Shown here piece after piece: positions 31,979 to 42,674 of a stretch of 64,000 bases of DNA (position 1 is the stretch's first letter; every line of letters begins with the position of its first letter). A model generated the notes under the pieces. The model did not search any database, was not told where the DNA came from, and was given only the letters and a program-made list of their open reading frames with translations. Origin of the DNA: Hondaea fermentalgiana. Lineage: Eukaryota > Sar > Bigyra > Thraustochytrida > Thraustochytriidae. The translations under genes and the position numbers were made by a program. The stretch spans positions 107,482 to 171,481 of the forward strand of contig NPFB01000125.1 in NCBI GenBank assembly GCA_014084085.1, in the 5' to 3' direction.

Positions 31979-33154
31979 TTATTGGAACAGTTCAGGCGTC
32001 TCTCCCTCGATGAAACCGAGAGTTTTGTCGACGTTTTCGGACCACTGCACGAGCTTATCCCGCAGCGTCTCGAGCTGCATCGGATCCAGAACGCGCGGCT
32101 TGAGCCAGGAAATCTGCACAGTCTGGTCGATCTGATCAATGGAACCCTTGATGAGACCCTTGGACATGGCCTTCATGAGAAGCCACTCGACCTGGTCATC
32201 CTCAAGACGCGTAGCATAGGCAATCTCTTTGAGAGGAATGAGGCGGTCCTCGGGTGGTCGCACAAAGATCGTCTGCATGAGGCACAAGAGCGCAATTTTT
32301 TGCCGCAGCAACTCAAGATTTTCGGTCAAAACGGGCTGCGCCGTCACCGCGCTCTTGTTGTTGCTCATGGTCTCGGAGAACTGCTCAATGTCACCCGCGG
32401 AAAACGCCTCAAGCAACTGGTGCAGCCATGCCGAATCCGAGTTGTCGAGGACGCGCAGCACCGGCTGGGCCAGAACCTCACCAAAGTTAAAGACCGTCTC
32501 GCCCACTAGAGCGGCCAGACTCATGTCCATGGCGAGACGGTGCTGCACGTCCGGCTCGAGGGTCTCCTGCGGCGTGTATGCAAGAAACTGGATGCAGCTC
32601 TTGTAAAATTCGTCGGCGGGGCCTGCTACCTTGTAATACTCGCAAGAGACACGGTAAAAGCTCGAGTTCACAACGGTCTCGGCGCCGGTCCCGGCCAGCT
32701 CCTGCAGCACGGGCTGGGCGTCATCCAAAATCTTGCGCGCCTCCTTGAGCGCATCGACGTCGCCAACCTGCACAAGGAGCTCGGCAATCGACATGCGCGC
32801 GACCAGATATGCGTCCTCACCCAGACGAGCGCGCTTCTCGCACAGGAACTCCATGAAGCCAACGGCATCCTCGACTTCGCTGTGCGTTGGCGGCTCCGTG
32901 GGGCAGTACTGACGTGCAATGACCGAGGCGATCTGAATGAACTTGAGCTGGTTGAGCTTGCCCTCGAATTTAGAAATAAAGTGCTCGTAAAGGTCAATGA
33001 GATTGCGCCCACGGTTGAATTCCTTGAGCGCCACGAGACGGCTCAGCTCCTCGGTCAGCTGGTGCCACAGCTTGGACGAGTAGAGATCACCGAGATGCTG
33101 GTAGTGCTCGCCGATGTCTGCATACTTGCTCGTCTGCTGGTCGAGAAAGTCCAT
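31979..33154 (-). CDS. PSMD13: 26S proteasome lid subunit Rpn9/PSMD13
   Basis: 391 aa from the ATG at 33154, the usual length for Rpn9. Family-like blocks include the N-terminal LGDLYSSKLWHQLTEELSRL, the helical-repeat region (ARMSIAELLVQVGDVDALKE), CEYYKVAGPADEFYKSCIQF, and the PCI/winged-helix end LIPLKEIAYATRLEDDQVEW, then KGLIKGSIDQIDQTVQISWL. Rpn9 is a PCI scaffold subunit of the 19S lid that contacts Rpn10 and Rpn11 neighbours. The gene is intronless. It is convergent with ubiquitin-eS30, so a ubiquitin gene and a proteasome gene are adjacent, though I infer nothing functional from that. Confidence 0.93.
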   Translation of the reverse strand: MDFLDQQTSKYADIGEHYQHLGDLYSSKLWHQLTEELSRLVALKEFNRGRNLIDLYEHFISKFEGKLNQLKFIQIASVIARQYCPTEPPTHSEVEDAVGFMEFLCEKRARLGEDAYLVARMSIAELLVQVGDVDALKEARKILDDAQPVLQELAGTGAETVVNSSFYRVSCEYYKVAGPADEFYKSCIQFLAYTPQETLEPDVQHRLAMDMSLAALVGETVFNFGEVLAQPVLRVLDNSDSAWLHQLLEAFSAGDIEQFSETMSNNKSAVTAQPVLTENLELLRQKIALLCLMQTIFVRPPEDRLIPLKEIAYATRLEDDQVEWLLMKAMSKGLIKGSIDQIDQTVQISWLKPRVLDPMQLETLRDKLVQWSENVDKTLGFIEGETPELFQ

Positions 33155-33624
33155 CTTTGCTGGCCTAGCGTACACGCTTTAAGTACGCAAGAGCGCGCGT
33201 CGAGATGCTCGCTCTCCCCCCCTGAGTCGAGTCTCGGCCGTTGGCCCTTGCGGCTCTTTTGACTGCGCAATAGCGCAGAGCCGCGTGCAAGGCGGGAGGA
33301 GAGAACTGCGTCCTCGGCTTGCTACGCGCCCTGTCCACACACGTTTTGCTCCCTCGAGCAGCGTCCACGAAGCGCGTGCGAGCGGCACAGATCGTAGTCT
33401 GGCGCCAAGGCAGAGAAGCTTCGCTTTGATGGATTCGCCTCTTTTGTCCTCTTTTGACAAGGATAGGGGGTTAAACTCGGAATGCGAGATCAAACACGTG
33501 AATGACGAGTAGAATACCAAAGAGCTCACCGATGCAGAGCAGAGCAAAGACAGAACAAGATTCGCGACTCTGTAGTAAAGGAAAATTGAAGGAATAACCA
33601 CCATAATAATAAAAAGAATTCGCT
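33155..33624. other. Intergenic region
   Basis: 470 bp between the Rpn9 start and the transporter stop (both -). It holds the Rpn9 promoter (GC-rich, 33155-33400) and the transporter 3' flank (AT-rich, 33460-33620). No gene was seen. Confidence 0.45.
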
Positions 33625-35241
33625 TCAGCCTTGCAAGCTGATCAGAACGGACCAGCCGCCGCTCACAGGGAAAAAGACGAGCACAGCAAGGCAAAGAGCG
33701 ATTTCGAGGCGAGAAAGCGCAAAATTCGGCGTCTTGAAGGCGGGCGAACGCTCTACATCGGCGTCCATGAGAGGTGTTGCGAGGGAGTCATGCGCACCTG
33801 TCGCTGATGCGGAAGCCGAATCCACAGCGCGGGACTTGGGCCAAAGTGTTACGAGCGCAATGCATACCGGGAAAACGTAGCAAAATCCTACGACGGCGCC
33901 ACCGCCCGTGACGGTAAAGACAGTCTTAATGCTGGGCACGAGGAGCGCCACAACGAATTGCAGCGCCATAAGGGTCGCCGTGACGATGCAGCGCGCCGAA
34001 CTGCTGTGCGAAAGCCTAAACATGGTCAAAATCGTTCCTCGCAGCGGATGCTCGAGCAGCGGGAGGCAGAGGAAACAGCAGATGGCAATGGCGGCGCGTG
34101 CCGTGTTGATGCCATCATCAGAGGCGTCAAAGTTGTTGAGAATATTGCCCTCCACATCGGACCCAAAAAGCGCAAAGCCGGCAATGCCGAGCATCGAGTA
34201 AAGTACAAAGCATGTCATAATGGATCCGGCAATGATGCGACGCATGGTGGCGAGATTGCGATGCGGCTCGGGGAGCGATTTGAAGAGAGGAATGGCATTG
34301 AAGTGAAAAACAAAGGAAAAGTTGAAGATGCTGAGGGCAAGGATGAGTCCATGCCATGGCGAAAACTCGGGACAGGCCGGGTGCCATGCATCTGGCTGCC
34401 GGCCTTGACCGCGGACCAGCGCGAGGATGCCACGTCCGCTGACTATAAGAATCATGTATATTGAAAAGCAGAAGCCCAGCGTACTGCTATAGCGCAAGCT
34501 GCTCAGCTTGCGACGCAGACTGAGGGGTAGCGAAACGAGCGCCACGAGAATGCCCGTGACCAAATAGGTGCTAGCATACCACGGAGGGGCAACGCCACTG
34601 TCTGGATCGCGACCGGAGATACGGGCCTCAAGATCAGGCCAGATTTCCTTGCCGATGGCAATGTACGCGCAGCAGCCGCCAAAGAGTCCTAGCGCGTTGA
34701 CAATGTTGACGATCCAGCGCACGGCGCTGCCGCTCTGCCGCAGCCAGGATTGTGAAGTGACCTTGCACGCCTGCAAGGCCATGGCCTCGTACGAGTCGCA
34801 GGAGGACGACTGTGCGGCCAAGTGACTGCGCACAAAGAGATCGCCCGTAAAGTACATGCTCAAAGAGACGAGGAGCAAGGCCAGAAGGCCGGGCACGATG
34901 CCGAGGCATTGGAACGCCGATGGCAGGGAGAGGAGGCCCGTCCCCACGACGGACATGACAAGCGTAAAACCTACAAACCAAGGTCCCATGTAGCGTGCGC
35001 CGGGATCAGACAACGCGCTACCGAGCCTCGCACGGTGCGAGGCGCCCTGCACGGCACGGTCCCCGGGCGCCGGGGTCTCATCGAGAGCCATGAGCGCGCC
35101 GGCGACGGCCCCAGTTGCGTCATGGTGCTGTTCGTCGAGACGCCGCCAACCGGCCTCGGAGGACGCTGAGGCGTCTCCGCCATCCTCCCGCGTCCCCGCG
35201 GGCCAGGCCCGCTCGGCCGCCGCGCCTCGCGACGTCGGCAT
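33625..35241 (-). CDS. AAAP/SLC38-type amino-acid transporter
   Basis: 538 aa from the ATG at 35241. A polar N-terminus of about 85 residues precedes a core of about eleven TM segments. TM1 has the family-like pattern LVMSVVGTGLLSLPSAFQCL, with the GxGxLxLP motif that unwinds at the substrate site. Further segments include LLALLLVSLSMYFTGDLFV, IVNIVNALGLFGGCCAYIAI and TCFVLYSMLGIAGFALFG with NILNNF. The FNFSFVFHFNAIPLFKSL block matches the TM6-like region of amino acid/auxin permeases. The substrate is unknown; vacuolar or plasma-membrane location cannot be decided. The open frame extends upstream without ATG. Confidence 0.85.
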   Translation of the reverse strand: MPTSRGAAAERAWPAGTREDGGDASASSEAGWRRLDEQHHDATGAVAGALMALDETPAPGDRAVQGASHRARLGSALSDPGARYMGPWFVGFTLVMSVVGTGLLSLPSAFQCLGIVPGLLALLLVSLSMYFTGDLFVRSHLAAQSSSCDSYEAMALQACKVTSQSWLRQSGSAVRWIVNIVNALGLFGGCCAYIAIGKEIWPDLEARISGRDPDSGVAPPWYASTYLVTGILVALVSLPLSLRRKLSSLRYSSTLGFCFSIYMILIVSGRGILALVRGQGRQPDAWHPACPEFSPWHGLILALSIFNFSFVFHFNAIPLFKSLPEPHRNLATMRRIIAGSIMTCFVLYSMLGIAGFALFGSDVEGNILNNFDASDDGINTARAAIAICCFLCLPLLEHPLRGTILTMFRLSHSSSARCIVTATLMALQFVVALLVPSIKTVFTVTGGGAVVGFCYVFPVCIALVTLWPKSRAVDSASASATGAHDSLATPLMDADVERSPAFKTPNFALSRLEIALCLAVLVFFPVSGGWSVLISLQG

Positions 35242-35849
35242 CTGTGTTCGTCTTTCTCCGCGTTGTCGGCTTGGATGATGTCCGCGCTTCGAAGTGCCCG
35301 CCAACGAGGCGGAGGGAGAGAGAGAGAGAGAGAGAGAGACGAATGGGGAAATTGACAGTAATTATGCGGATTCGATCTGCAGCACCTAGCCTCATTGTGT
35401 TGCAGCATTGGCGGTCGCTTGAGTGAGTGTTTCTCAGGAATACAGCAGGCTGGTACTCTACACTTGTTATGCGAGCAGGAACAGAAAAATACTTGCTTTT
35501 ACACTTGCTTTACAAGCAAAGATAGAGAAATGCTTGCTTTACATGGTTTGCCAGCAGGAACACAGAATTGCTTTGCTTCTACAGCTGCTTGCTTTGCAAG
35601 CAAGCAAGCAAAACAGAGAATTGCTTTCTTTCTATTACTCATATTTTCCTGCTTGACAAGAAATTCTTGCGTGTACGGCGTGAGTTGTTCAAAGTGTCTT
35701 CTCTGGCCTCGTCTACTACATACATTGTGGTGCGAGATCGAGGAGACTGCAACACAAGGTGATCGTCATCTTTTTTCAAACTGGAAGGAAAGAAGAAGGG
35801 ATGCGAAAATGTTTTACGGGTACATGATGTGAGAAAGACGACGTGGCGC
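35242..35849. other. Intergenic region with GA microsatellite and AT-rich duplicated repeat
   Basis: Lies between two (-) genes. Contains a (GA)n run at about 35316-35340 and an imperfect tandem duplication at about 35450-35640 built from TTGCTT/AAGCAA words. No gene was seen. Confidence 0.5.
35450..35640. repeat. Imperfect tandem duplication with internal inverted repeats
   Basis: Two copies of about 80 bp each begin AGCAGGAACA and contain CTTGCTTT followed by (A)CAAGCAAG-type sequence, so each can fold back on itself. The block is AT-rich inside a GC-rich genome. Confidence 0.55.
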
Positions 35850-37871
35850 TTAAACCTGGGAAAGCGTGTGTTCTTCCTTTGATTCAGTTTTGGCATCTTG
35901 CGCTTCTTCCTCCGTCTGATGAGGCTCAATGGACGGGTCATTGTCATCGATCTTTTCCTGCGACGATGCCGAAGAGTGCGTAGAGTCGTCGTTGCCGAGA
36001 GCCTTGGCGGACTGAGACACGGATCCCTTGCGAGGGTTCTCCGAGGCCATGTGCATGAGATCGCGCGCCCCCTTTTCGGCCAGCTCTTCCTCTTCCTCGG
36101 CCGTTGCGAGCGTGGGCCCGACAGCACCAAAACGCTGGAGAGCGTAAAATCCGAGACAAACGACGCCAACCATGAGGTAGGCCGTCATGAAGCGCCACTT
36201 TGTTGTTCCCTCGGCGCCGCACATATCGACGAGGCAGGCGAGGCTGCGGTCCGTGCAGACGCCGTCGACCGGGTCAATCTGACAATAGCCACCCTGATCC
36301 GAGGATCCTTGCGGCGCAGTCCAGTCCTGAACCTCGGCTCCGACCTGGTGAATAATGCCAAAGGCCGACAGGAAGGCAGCAATGATGCACCAAATGAAGG
36401 CTGGGATGTAGTTACGGTCAATAATGAAGATGGCCAAACTGGTGGAAATGAGCGCGTTGAGCAGCGTGCCCTTGGCCATGCCCACGTAGCCAAAGAACTG
36501 CGTTGTGGTGCCGTAGGCGAATCCGTTTTGTGTGGTCCAGTCAGAAATGGAAAAGAAGAGACCGAAAAAGATGGCTGGGACTTGGCGCGGCGCCGCCGAG
36601 GACACGGCCTCGGCACAGATCATCATGCCGACAAAGAAGATGATGGGCGCGACGGCCTGGAGAGGCACGATGGCGTCAATGAGGGCAAAGAGGCCCGAAA
36701 CCGAGAGAAGGAGCAGAACAAAGCCCGTAAAGGAGCTATAAAAGGACCCAGCGCCCATGAGTTTGTAGGCCGGATGGCCAATGTAGACAGAAGTGGAAAA
36801 GGGGCATCCAAAGAAGGCGGCAATGATGGTACCGATACCGTCGGAGATCATGGTGACTTCAACATTGTACGTGTCGCCGGCGAGCTTGGCACTGTAGACG
36901 TTCATGAGCGTGCCTGCCGCGGCGGCGATTGCTACGGGGAAGACGGTGCCAATGTAGTCCTTGACGCTGGTCCAGTCGCCGAGGGCGCGGAAACCGGTTT
37001 CCATGCCGTACCACTCGACACTGTCGACGGCGGTCTTGACGTCATCGGGGGTGAGGACGCTGTCGGCCCAGCCAATGATGATGCCCACGCCGACGACAAT
37101 GACGGCTTTGGGCACGTAGGGGACATCGACGTCGCCAAAGTAGAGAAAGAAGATGAGAAAGAGGGGAAGGAAGCCTGTGATGGGTTCGGCGTAAGTATTT
37201 GCGAGCTGCGTGAGGCCCAGGTACGCAATGGCGATGCCAGAGAGCGAGGTGAGGAGCGCAGGGGGGGGCGTCACTTTGAGGAGCCAGCGCGCAAAGGCGG
37301 AGAGGGCCACTGAAATGAGTCCAACGACAAAGTTGGTGACGATGCCTGCGCGCCAGCCTTGATCGGCAGCATTTTCCCAGCATGCAGCAAACTGAGTGAG
37401 CTCCTCGCTGGTCCCCGTGGTGACGAGGGCTGAACATCCCGAGCTGTACTGTATGACGGTGCCGGAGATGACGCTAAAGAGAACCGCAAAGGAGCCCGGG
37501 GTGTTGATGCCGTAGGGCATGGCCGTGGCCTGTTCGCCGCGCAAGGTGCTGACGCGAATGCACTGGAGAGCGTAAAAGAGGCCTCCGCAAAAGCACGAGA
37601 ACCCGAATCCGGGAATGATGCGCTTGTAGATGATTTCCCGGACGGTGTCAAAGAAGGGCTCCAGCTCGGGGGCGCTCGCGTACGTCATGAGGGTGGAGTC
37701 GTAGAAACCGGTGAGGACGAGTTCCAAGGATCCGATCAGGCCGAGCATGGTGCCAACGTTGTCGAAAAAAAGCTGCGAGAACCCGTTCCAGTCTCCGGCC
37801 TTGACCTTGGTGTATGGCAGCATGTCGCGCCATGGCGGGATCACCACGGTGTTGCCCACCTTGAAGGCCAT
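35850..37871 (-). CDS. NCS2/AzgA-like nucleobase permease, copy 1
   Basis: 673 aa from the ATG at 37871. It has at least twelve hydrophobic segments. Motifs include QLFFDNVGTMLGLIGSLE (TM1), PYGINTPGSFAVLFSVISGT, TPPPALLTSLSGIAIAYLGL, GTLMNVYSAKLAGDTYNVEV and DGIGTIIAAFFGCPFSTSVY followed by IGHPAYK. The D-x-x-G-T-x-x-A-x-x-G-x-P-x-S-T-S-x-Y-I-G pattern resembles the substrate region of AzgA-type purine permeases; the substrate itself is inferred. The C-terminal tail of about 90 residues is acidic and Ser-rich and is longer than in copy 2. A paralogue lies about 3 kb upstream in the same orientation. The upstream open frame has no ATG. Confidence 0.78.
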   Translation of the reverse strand: MAFKVGNTVVIPPWRDMLPYTKVKAGDWNGFSQLFFDNVGTMLGLIGSLELVLTGFYDSTLMTYASAPELEPFFDTVREIIYKRIIPGFGFSCFCGGLFYALQCIRVSTLRGEQATAMPYGINTPGSFAVLFSVISGTVIQYSSGCSALVTTGTSEELTQFAACWENAADQGWRAGIVTNFVVGLISVALSAFARWLLKVTPPPALLTSLSGIAIAYLGLTQLANTYAEPITGFLPLFLIFFLYFGDVDVPYVPKAVIVVGVGIIIGWADSVLTPDDVKTAVDSVEWYGMETGFRALGDWTSVKDYIGTVFPVAIAAAAGTLMNVYSAKLAGDTYNVEVTMISDGIGTIIAAFFGCPFSTSVYIGHPAYKLMGAGSFYSSFTGFVLLLLSVSGLFALIDAIVPLQAVAPIIFFVGMMICAEAVSSAAPRQVPAIFFGLFFSISDWTTQNGFAYGTTTQFFGYVGMAKGTLLNALISTSLAIFIIDRNYIPAFIWCIIAAFLSAFGIIHQVGAEVQDWTAPQGSSDQGGYCQIDPVDGVCTDRSLACLVDMCGAEGTTKWRFMTAYLMVGVVCLGFYALQRFGAVGPTLATAEEEEELAEKGARDLMHMASENPRKGSVSQSAKALGNDDSTHSSASSQEKIDDNDPSIEPHQTEEEAQDAKTESKEEHTLSQV

Positions 37872-40823
37872 CTTCTTGTTCTTCTTTTTCTCTGTAGGTC
37901 CACCAGCCGACTGATCGGTCGATCCCCTCCTCGGGTTTCCTCCGCGCCTTGCTCCCTGGCTGGCTTGCGTGTCTGCTTGCGTGTCTGCCGACGCGGCGCC
38001 GTGTTGCACGTCTGTTTGTCTGGTCTGTCTTGTCGGTCTGTCTGTCTGTCTGTCTGCGCCGGGTCGTCCTCGGCCAGGGCGACTCCGGGTTTGCGCTTTG
38101 GGTCTCTGCCTGCGTTCGAGCTGCCAGACCTGAGTCGGGTCGCGACGAGCGAGGCGCGTCCTGTCGCCGCATCCTTGGTGGCTGCTGTCTCGCTTCGCTT
38201 TGCTCTGCTTTGCTCTGCTCTGCTCCGCTCTGCTCTGCCGCCCACAGTCAGTCCCAGTGCGCCCGCGCGCAAGGGTCCCCGCGGAACGCCGCGCCCGCAG
38301 CGAGGCTCCAGTGGGCAGCTGCGGGGCCAGAGACGAGGCCGCGCGAGACAGCAGCCGTGGCAGCGGCAGCCGGCCGGCCGCCGCTCAGCGAGCATCTTGA
38401 CAGTGAGTCTTGAGCTCGAAGGCAAGCAAGGTCGCTGGTTGAACGAACCTGAAGGCAAGGTCGCGAGGCAAGAGCGGCCGCGCCAACCAAGCGAGTCGGC
38501 AAGCCGAGCTGGCAGGCCAAGCCAGGCCAAGCCAGGCGGCAGCGGCGAGATCGGCTGCGACTCGTCCCTGTTCTCTGTCCCTTCTCGCGCAGCAGGAAGG
38601 CGGCCGGGCTCTCACATGTAGGTAGTAGGATGCGCGCTGTTTCAGGATCCCAGGACCGCGGGACCCGGCACCGCCAGGGACGCCGCTCGCAGCGATCTGA
38701 CGCAGCGCGAGGCGTTTCGTTGCTGGCGTGCGTGCGTGCGTGCGGGCGTGCGGGCGGGCGGGAGCGAGCGAGCGAGCGAGCACTGGCCGGCGTGCACGCA
38801 TGCGTCGGTGGCGCTCCTTTCGTCTCCTCAAGCCAGGCCAGAGCCGCCAGACCAGGCCCGGCAGGCCAGGGCGGCTCCCGGGCCTCCGACTCCGCGTCGC
38901 ACGCGCACGCGCCGCGTCCCCGCGCGCCTGATTCGGCCGCGCGCAGCCGCACCGAGCAAGGCCAGCAGCAGCAGCTGCGGCTAGCATCTTGCGCGCTATC
39001 TTCGCGTTCGTGACGCCTTCACATTCCTTGCTCTCCGTCTGCTCTGCCTGCTCCGTCTCGGTTCAAACCCGCCGCGCTTCCCGCCGCCTGCCCGCCTAAC
39101 TACCGCCGCGCCTCGCCGGGGTCGATGGATCCAGCGAACGGAGGATTCAAACCCGAGTCAGGTCGCCGCGGCGAGCCCGAGTCTCGCCGCGCCGCGGCGC
39201 CCGCGCGCGGCGAGCAGCTGCAGCGCGCGCGGGTAGGGAGGGAGGGAGCGGCGGCAACCGCTGCCGGCGGCGTTCCGGAGGGTTGAGGCTGAGCGGCGGG
39301 AGAGGAGAGCTGCTGCAGCTGGCTGCAGCTGCCTAGCTGCTGCAAAAGGCTATCGTTTTCTTTTTCAAAAGGCTCTCGAGGACGCGCACGCGCGCGCGTG
39401 CGAGGTGCGCGCGGGCGCGGGCGAGGGCGCGAGCAGCGACGGCGAGCAGCAGCGGCTCCCGGCGGGGCCCTCGTCTCGCTCGTTGCGGGCGCTGCGAGCG
39501 CGAGCGGGGAGGAGAGGAGAATCGCGGATTTGAAACCTGGAAAGGCGCGATTCAAAGGCGCGGAGCTGGGCTCTCCTCTCCCTCTCTCTCGGGGATGACA
39601 TTATACAGACGCAGCAGCAGCGGCAGGAGACGGAGGGCGTTGGCGGCGACGCGAGGGTCGTATCGCGCGTGAACGCTGCTGCTGCGGACGCGAGGCGAGG
39701 CGTCTGTCGTGCTCTGCCATGCTGCGCCGCTTGCCTCGGCTCGGCTCAGCCGTGCGTGCGCGCACGCTGGGCATGCGCGTGCGAGCGAGGCCGCGTCACG
39801 GGCCAGAGACGGAGAGAGGGCCCTGCTCGCGCTGGCTGTGGCGAGCGACAAGGAGCGTCACGGGTCGCACGCACGCTCGCTCGCTCAAGCAGGCCTGGGT
39901 CGGGTCGAGCCCGTGCCGCTCTGTCTACCGTTGCACGCTGCCGGTCTTCTCCAGGAGTCTAAACTTGCTGCAGCGTCATCTAGCTGGCTGGTCGCCGCAC
40001 CGCGAGCGGCACGAGAACAGAGGAGGGGAGAGAAAAGAGAGGCTTCCGCCAGGACACAGACACGAGCGCCCGCAGGCCGCAGCCGCTGCGGGGAGACGTT
40101 GGAGGAGGCTCCGTCGCGGAGAGCAGACAGAGAGACAGGCAGACAGACAGTGAGAGACAGACAGACGCGGCCAGCCAGCTGCAGCCGGCCAGCCAGCCAG
40201 CCAGCCAGCCCAGGGCCGTCGCATGACGTCACCTGGAGGGGGTGCTGGCGGTTGCGGCAATGTGGCGCGTGGGAATGCCAGACAGACACAGCGACGCGTT
40301 TGCTGCACGTCAGCAGTTGGGAGCAGCTCGCTGACGTGAGAGACCATCACAAGTAGGCGTGTGCACGCGTGGCTCGTGCCGCGCGGCGCGAAAAGACGCT
40401 GGCATGCCGGCCGGCAAACTCGTTTCGCAACACTCATATATATATATACTAAACTGGCCGCCTGGAGGGTTGGGTGAGAAAAAGAGAAAGTCGAAACAAA
40501 ATCACATAGGCCCCAAGCACAGATGAGGACTGTCGTTTTGTTCGCAGTCGATTGCAATTATGTTGCGTCAGCGTGTTTTTCTAAAACAAGGTTAGCTTGG
40601 AAGAAAAAGCACAACAAGACCAACTTTGAGGGAGACCAGCTTTGAAGAAAAAGCACAACAAGACCAGCTTCGAGTGAAAGTACACTTTTATTGAGAACAA
40701 TGGGGAATCTGAAAAACAATAACAATTGGAGCTTTTAGCGGTTGATTGTTGTATAACACGACACATGGATTGGAGACTCTCATTCATTCGAGAAGCTAGC
40801 CAGCGAACGCACCAGCCGGCCGT
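37872..40823. other. Long GC-rich microsatellite-rich intergenic region
   Basis: About 2.95 kb between the tandem permeases with no recognisable gene. It holds (TCTG)n at 38036-38056, CTCTG/CTTTG runs at about 38196-38241, GTGC/GAGC runs at about 38726-38780, CAGACAGA and CCAGC runs at about 40125-40210, and a (TA)n tract at about 40436-40448. It carries the copy 1 promoter and copy 2 3' flank. The many open frames are compositional. Confidence 0.5.
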
Positions 40824-42674
40824 CTAAGGCTGCACAGAGGCCGGCGTTTCGGCCGTGGACTCAATGGCATCGTCCTTGCGGACGAGCTTGCGAGCATTCT
40901 CCTCAGCATATTCCTCATCATCGTTAACAATGGGCTCCGGGATCCAGCCGCGCAGCTGCATAAAATGGAAAATGGCGCAGACGGCACCAACCATGAGGTA
41001 AGCCGTCATAAAGCGCCACTTGGTCGTACCCTCCGCACCACACATGTCAGTGCCACAGGCAATGCTGCGTTCCGTCGTGCACTCGCCATCGACCATGTCG
41101 ATCTGACAGTACCCGTCGGAGCCCTGCGGCTCAGTCCAGTTCTGTACAGAGGCGCCCGTTTGGTGAATAATGCCAAAGGCCGCGAGAAAGGCAGAAATAA
41201 CGCTCCAGATCATACCCGGAATGTAGTTACGGTCGATGATGAAGATGGCGAGACTGGTCGAAATGAGCGCGCACAGAATCGTACCCTCGCCCATGGCCAC
41301 GTAGCCAAAGAACTGCGTCGTGGTGCCATACGCGTACCCGTTCTGCGTGGTCCAGTCAGAGAGAGAGAAAAAGAGACCAAAGAACACAGTCGGAAGCTGA
41401 CGCGGGGTTGCAGACATGGCCGCCTCGGCGCAAATCATCATACCGACGAAGAACATAATGGGCGACACGGCCTGGAGAGGAACAATGGCGTCGATGATGG
41501 AAAAGAGACCCGAGACGGAAAGCATGAGCAGCAGAAAGCCCGTAAAGGTACTGTAAAAAGATCCAGCCTCCATCTTCTTGTAGGCAGGGTGGCCAATGTA
41601 GACGGAGGTGGAGAAAGGGCAGCCAAAGAAGGCAGCAATGACGGTGCCAAAGCCATCCGAAACCATCGTCACCACCACATCGTACGTATCGCCGGCCATC
41701 TTGGCACTGTACACGTTCATGAGGGTACCGGCGGCGGCAGCAATGGCAACGGGAAAGACGGTGCCAATGTAGTCGCCCACGCTGGTCCAGTCGCTGAGAG
41801 CGCGAAAGCCAGTCTCGAGGCCGTTCCACTCTACATTGACGGCGGCCTCGCGGACACCGTCCGGGGTAACGACACCGTCAGCCCAGCCAATGACCACGCC
41901 AGTCGCAACCACAATCAGCGCCTTGGGCACGTACGGCACATCAATATCGCCAAAGTACAGAAAGAAGATCAAAAACAGCGGCAGGAGGCCGGTCACAGGC
42001 TCGGCGTACGTGTTGGCGAGCTGCGTAAGACCCAAAAAGGCAATGGCAATGCCCGAAAGCGCAGTGAGGAGCGCGGGGGGCGGGGTCACCTTGAGAAGGT
42101 AACGGGAGCAGGCGGCGAGAGCCATCGAAATAAGACCGACGCAAAAGTTCGTCACGACACCGGCACGCCAGCCCTGGTCCATGGCGTTTTCCCAGCACGA
42201 AGAAAACTGCGTCAGCTCCTCGCTCGTGCCCGTGGTGATGAGATCCGCGCACCCCGAGCTGTACGAAGAAACGGTGCCGGAGATGATGCTAAAGAGCACG
42301 GCGAAAGATCCAGGCGTATTGATACCGTAAGGGAGGGCGGTCGCCTGCGATCCACGAATTGCACTGACGCGAATGCACTGCAGAGCGTAAAAGAAGCCAC
42401 CGCAAAAGCACGAAAAGCCAAAGCCCGGGATGATGCGCTTGTAGATGATATCGGACTTGAGCTGGAAGTACGGCTCCAGCTCGGGCGCGTCCTCGTACGA
42501 CATGAGCGTGTCATCGTAGAAACCGGTAAGGACGGTCTGGAGCGAGGCGATCAGACTCAGCATAGTACCGACGTTGTCGAAGAAGAGCTGCGCAAAACCG
42601 TTCCAGTCACCGGACCGGACCACGGCATAGGGCAGCATGTCGCGCCATGGCGGGATGATCACTGTCTTGCCCAT
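40824..42674 (-). CDS. NCS2/AzgA-like nucleobase permease, copy 2
   Basis: 616 aa from the ATG at 42674. It is collinear with copy 1 from VVIPPWRDMLPY-type N-terminus (here TVIIPPWRDMLPY) to the last TM. Many blocks are identical by eye, for example IIYKRIIPGFGFSCFCGG, PYGINTPGSFAVLFS, TPPPALLT, GTLMNVYSAK and FFGCPFSTSVYIGHPAYK. It differs from copy 1 mainly in the shorter C-terminal tail, in the extracellular loop near residues 505-540 and in scattered TM substitutions. Same family reasoning: proton-coupled purine or related nucleobase uptake is likely but unproven. Both copies keep the conserved Cys-containing loop (DMCGAEGTTKWRFMTAYLMV). Confidence 0.78.
   Translation of the reverse strand: MGKTVIIPPWRDMLPYAVVRSGDWNGFAQLFFDNVGTMLSLIASLQTVLTGFYDDTLMSYEDAPELEPYFQLKSDIIYKRIIPGFGFSCFCGGFFYALQCIRVSAIRGSQATALPYGINTPGSFAVLFSIISGTVSSYSSGCADLITTGTSEELTQFSSCWENAMDQGWRAGVVTNFCVGLISMALAACSRYLLKVTPPPALLTALSGIAIAFLGLTQLANTYAEPVTGLLPLFLIFFLYFGDIDVPYVPKALIVVATGVVIGWADGVVTPDGVREAAVNVEWNGLETGFRALSDWTSVGDYIGTVFPVAIAAAAGTLMNVYSAKMAGDTYDVVVTMVSDGFGTVIAAFFGCPFSTSVYIGHPAYKKMEAGSFYSTFTGFLLLMLSVSGLFSIIDAIVPLQAVSPIMFFVGMMICAEAAMSATPRQLPTVFFGLFFSLSDWTTQNGYAYGTTTQFFGYVAMGEGTILCALISTSLAIFIIDRNYIPGMIWSVISAFLAAFGIIHQTGASVQNWTEPQGSDGYCQIDMVDGECTTERSIACGTDMCGAEGTTKWRFMTAYLMVGAVCAIFHFMQLRGWIPEPIVNDDEEYAEENARKLVRKDDAIESTAETPASVQP

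Noticed and set aside
35898..37313. 471-aa open frame antisense to permease copy 1 (and 40965-42800, 611 aa, antisense to copy 2)
   Set aside because: Both lie exactly opposite strongly supported permeases and show the mirrored composition expected from GC-rich wobble positions. No domain is visible.
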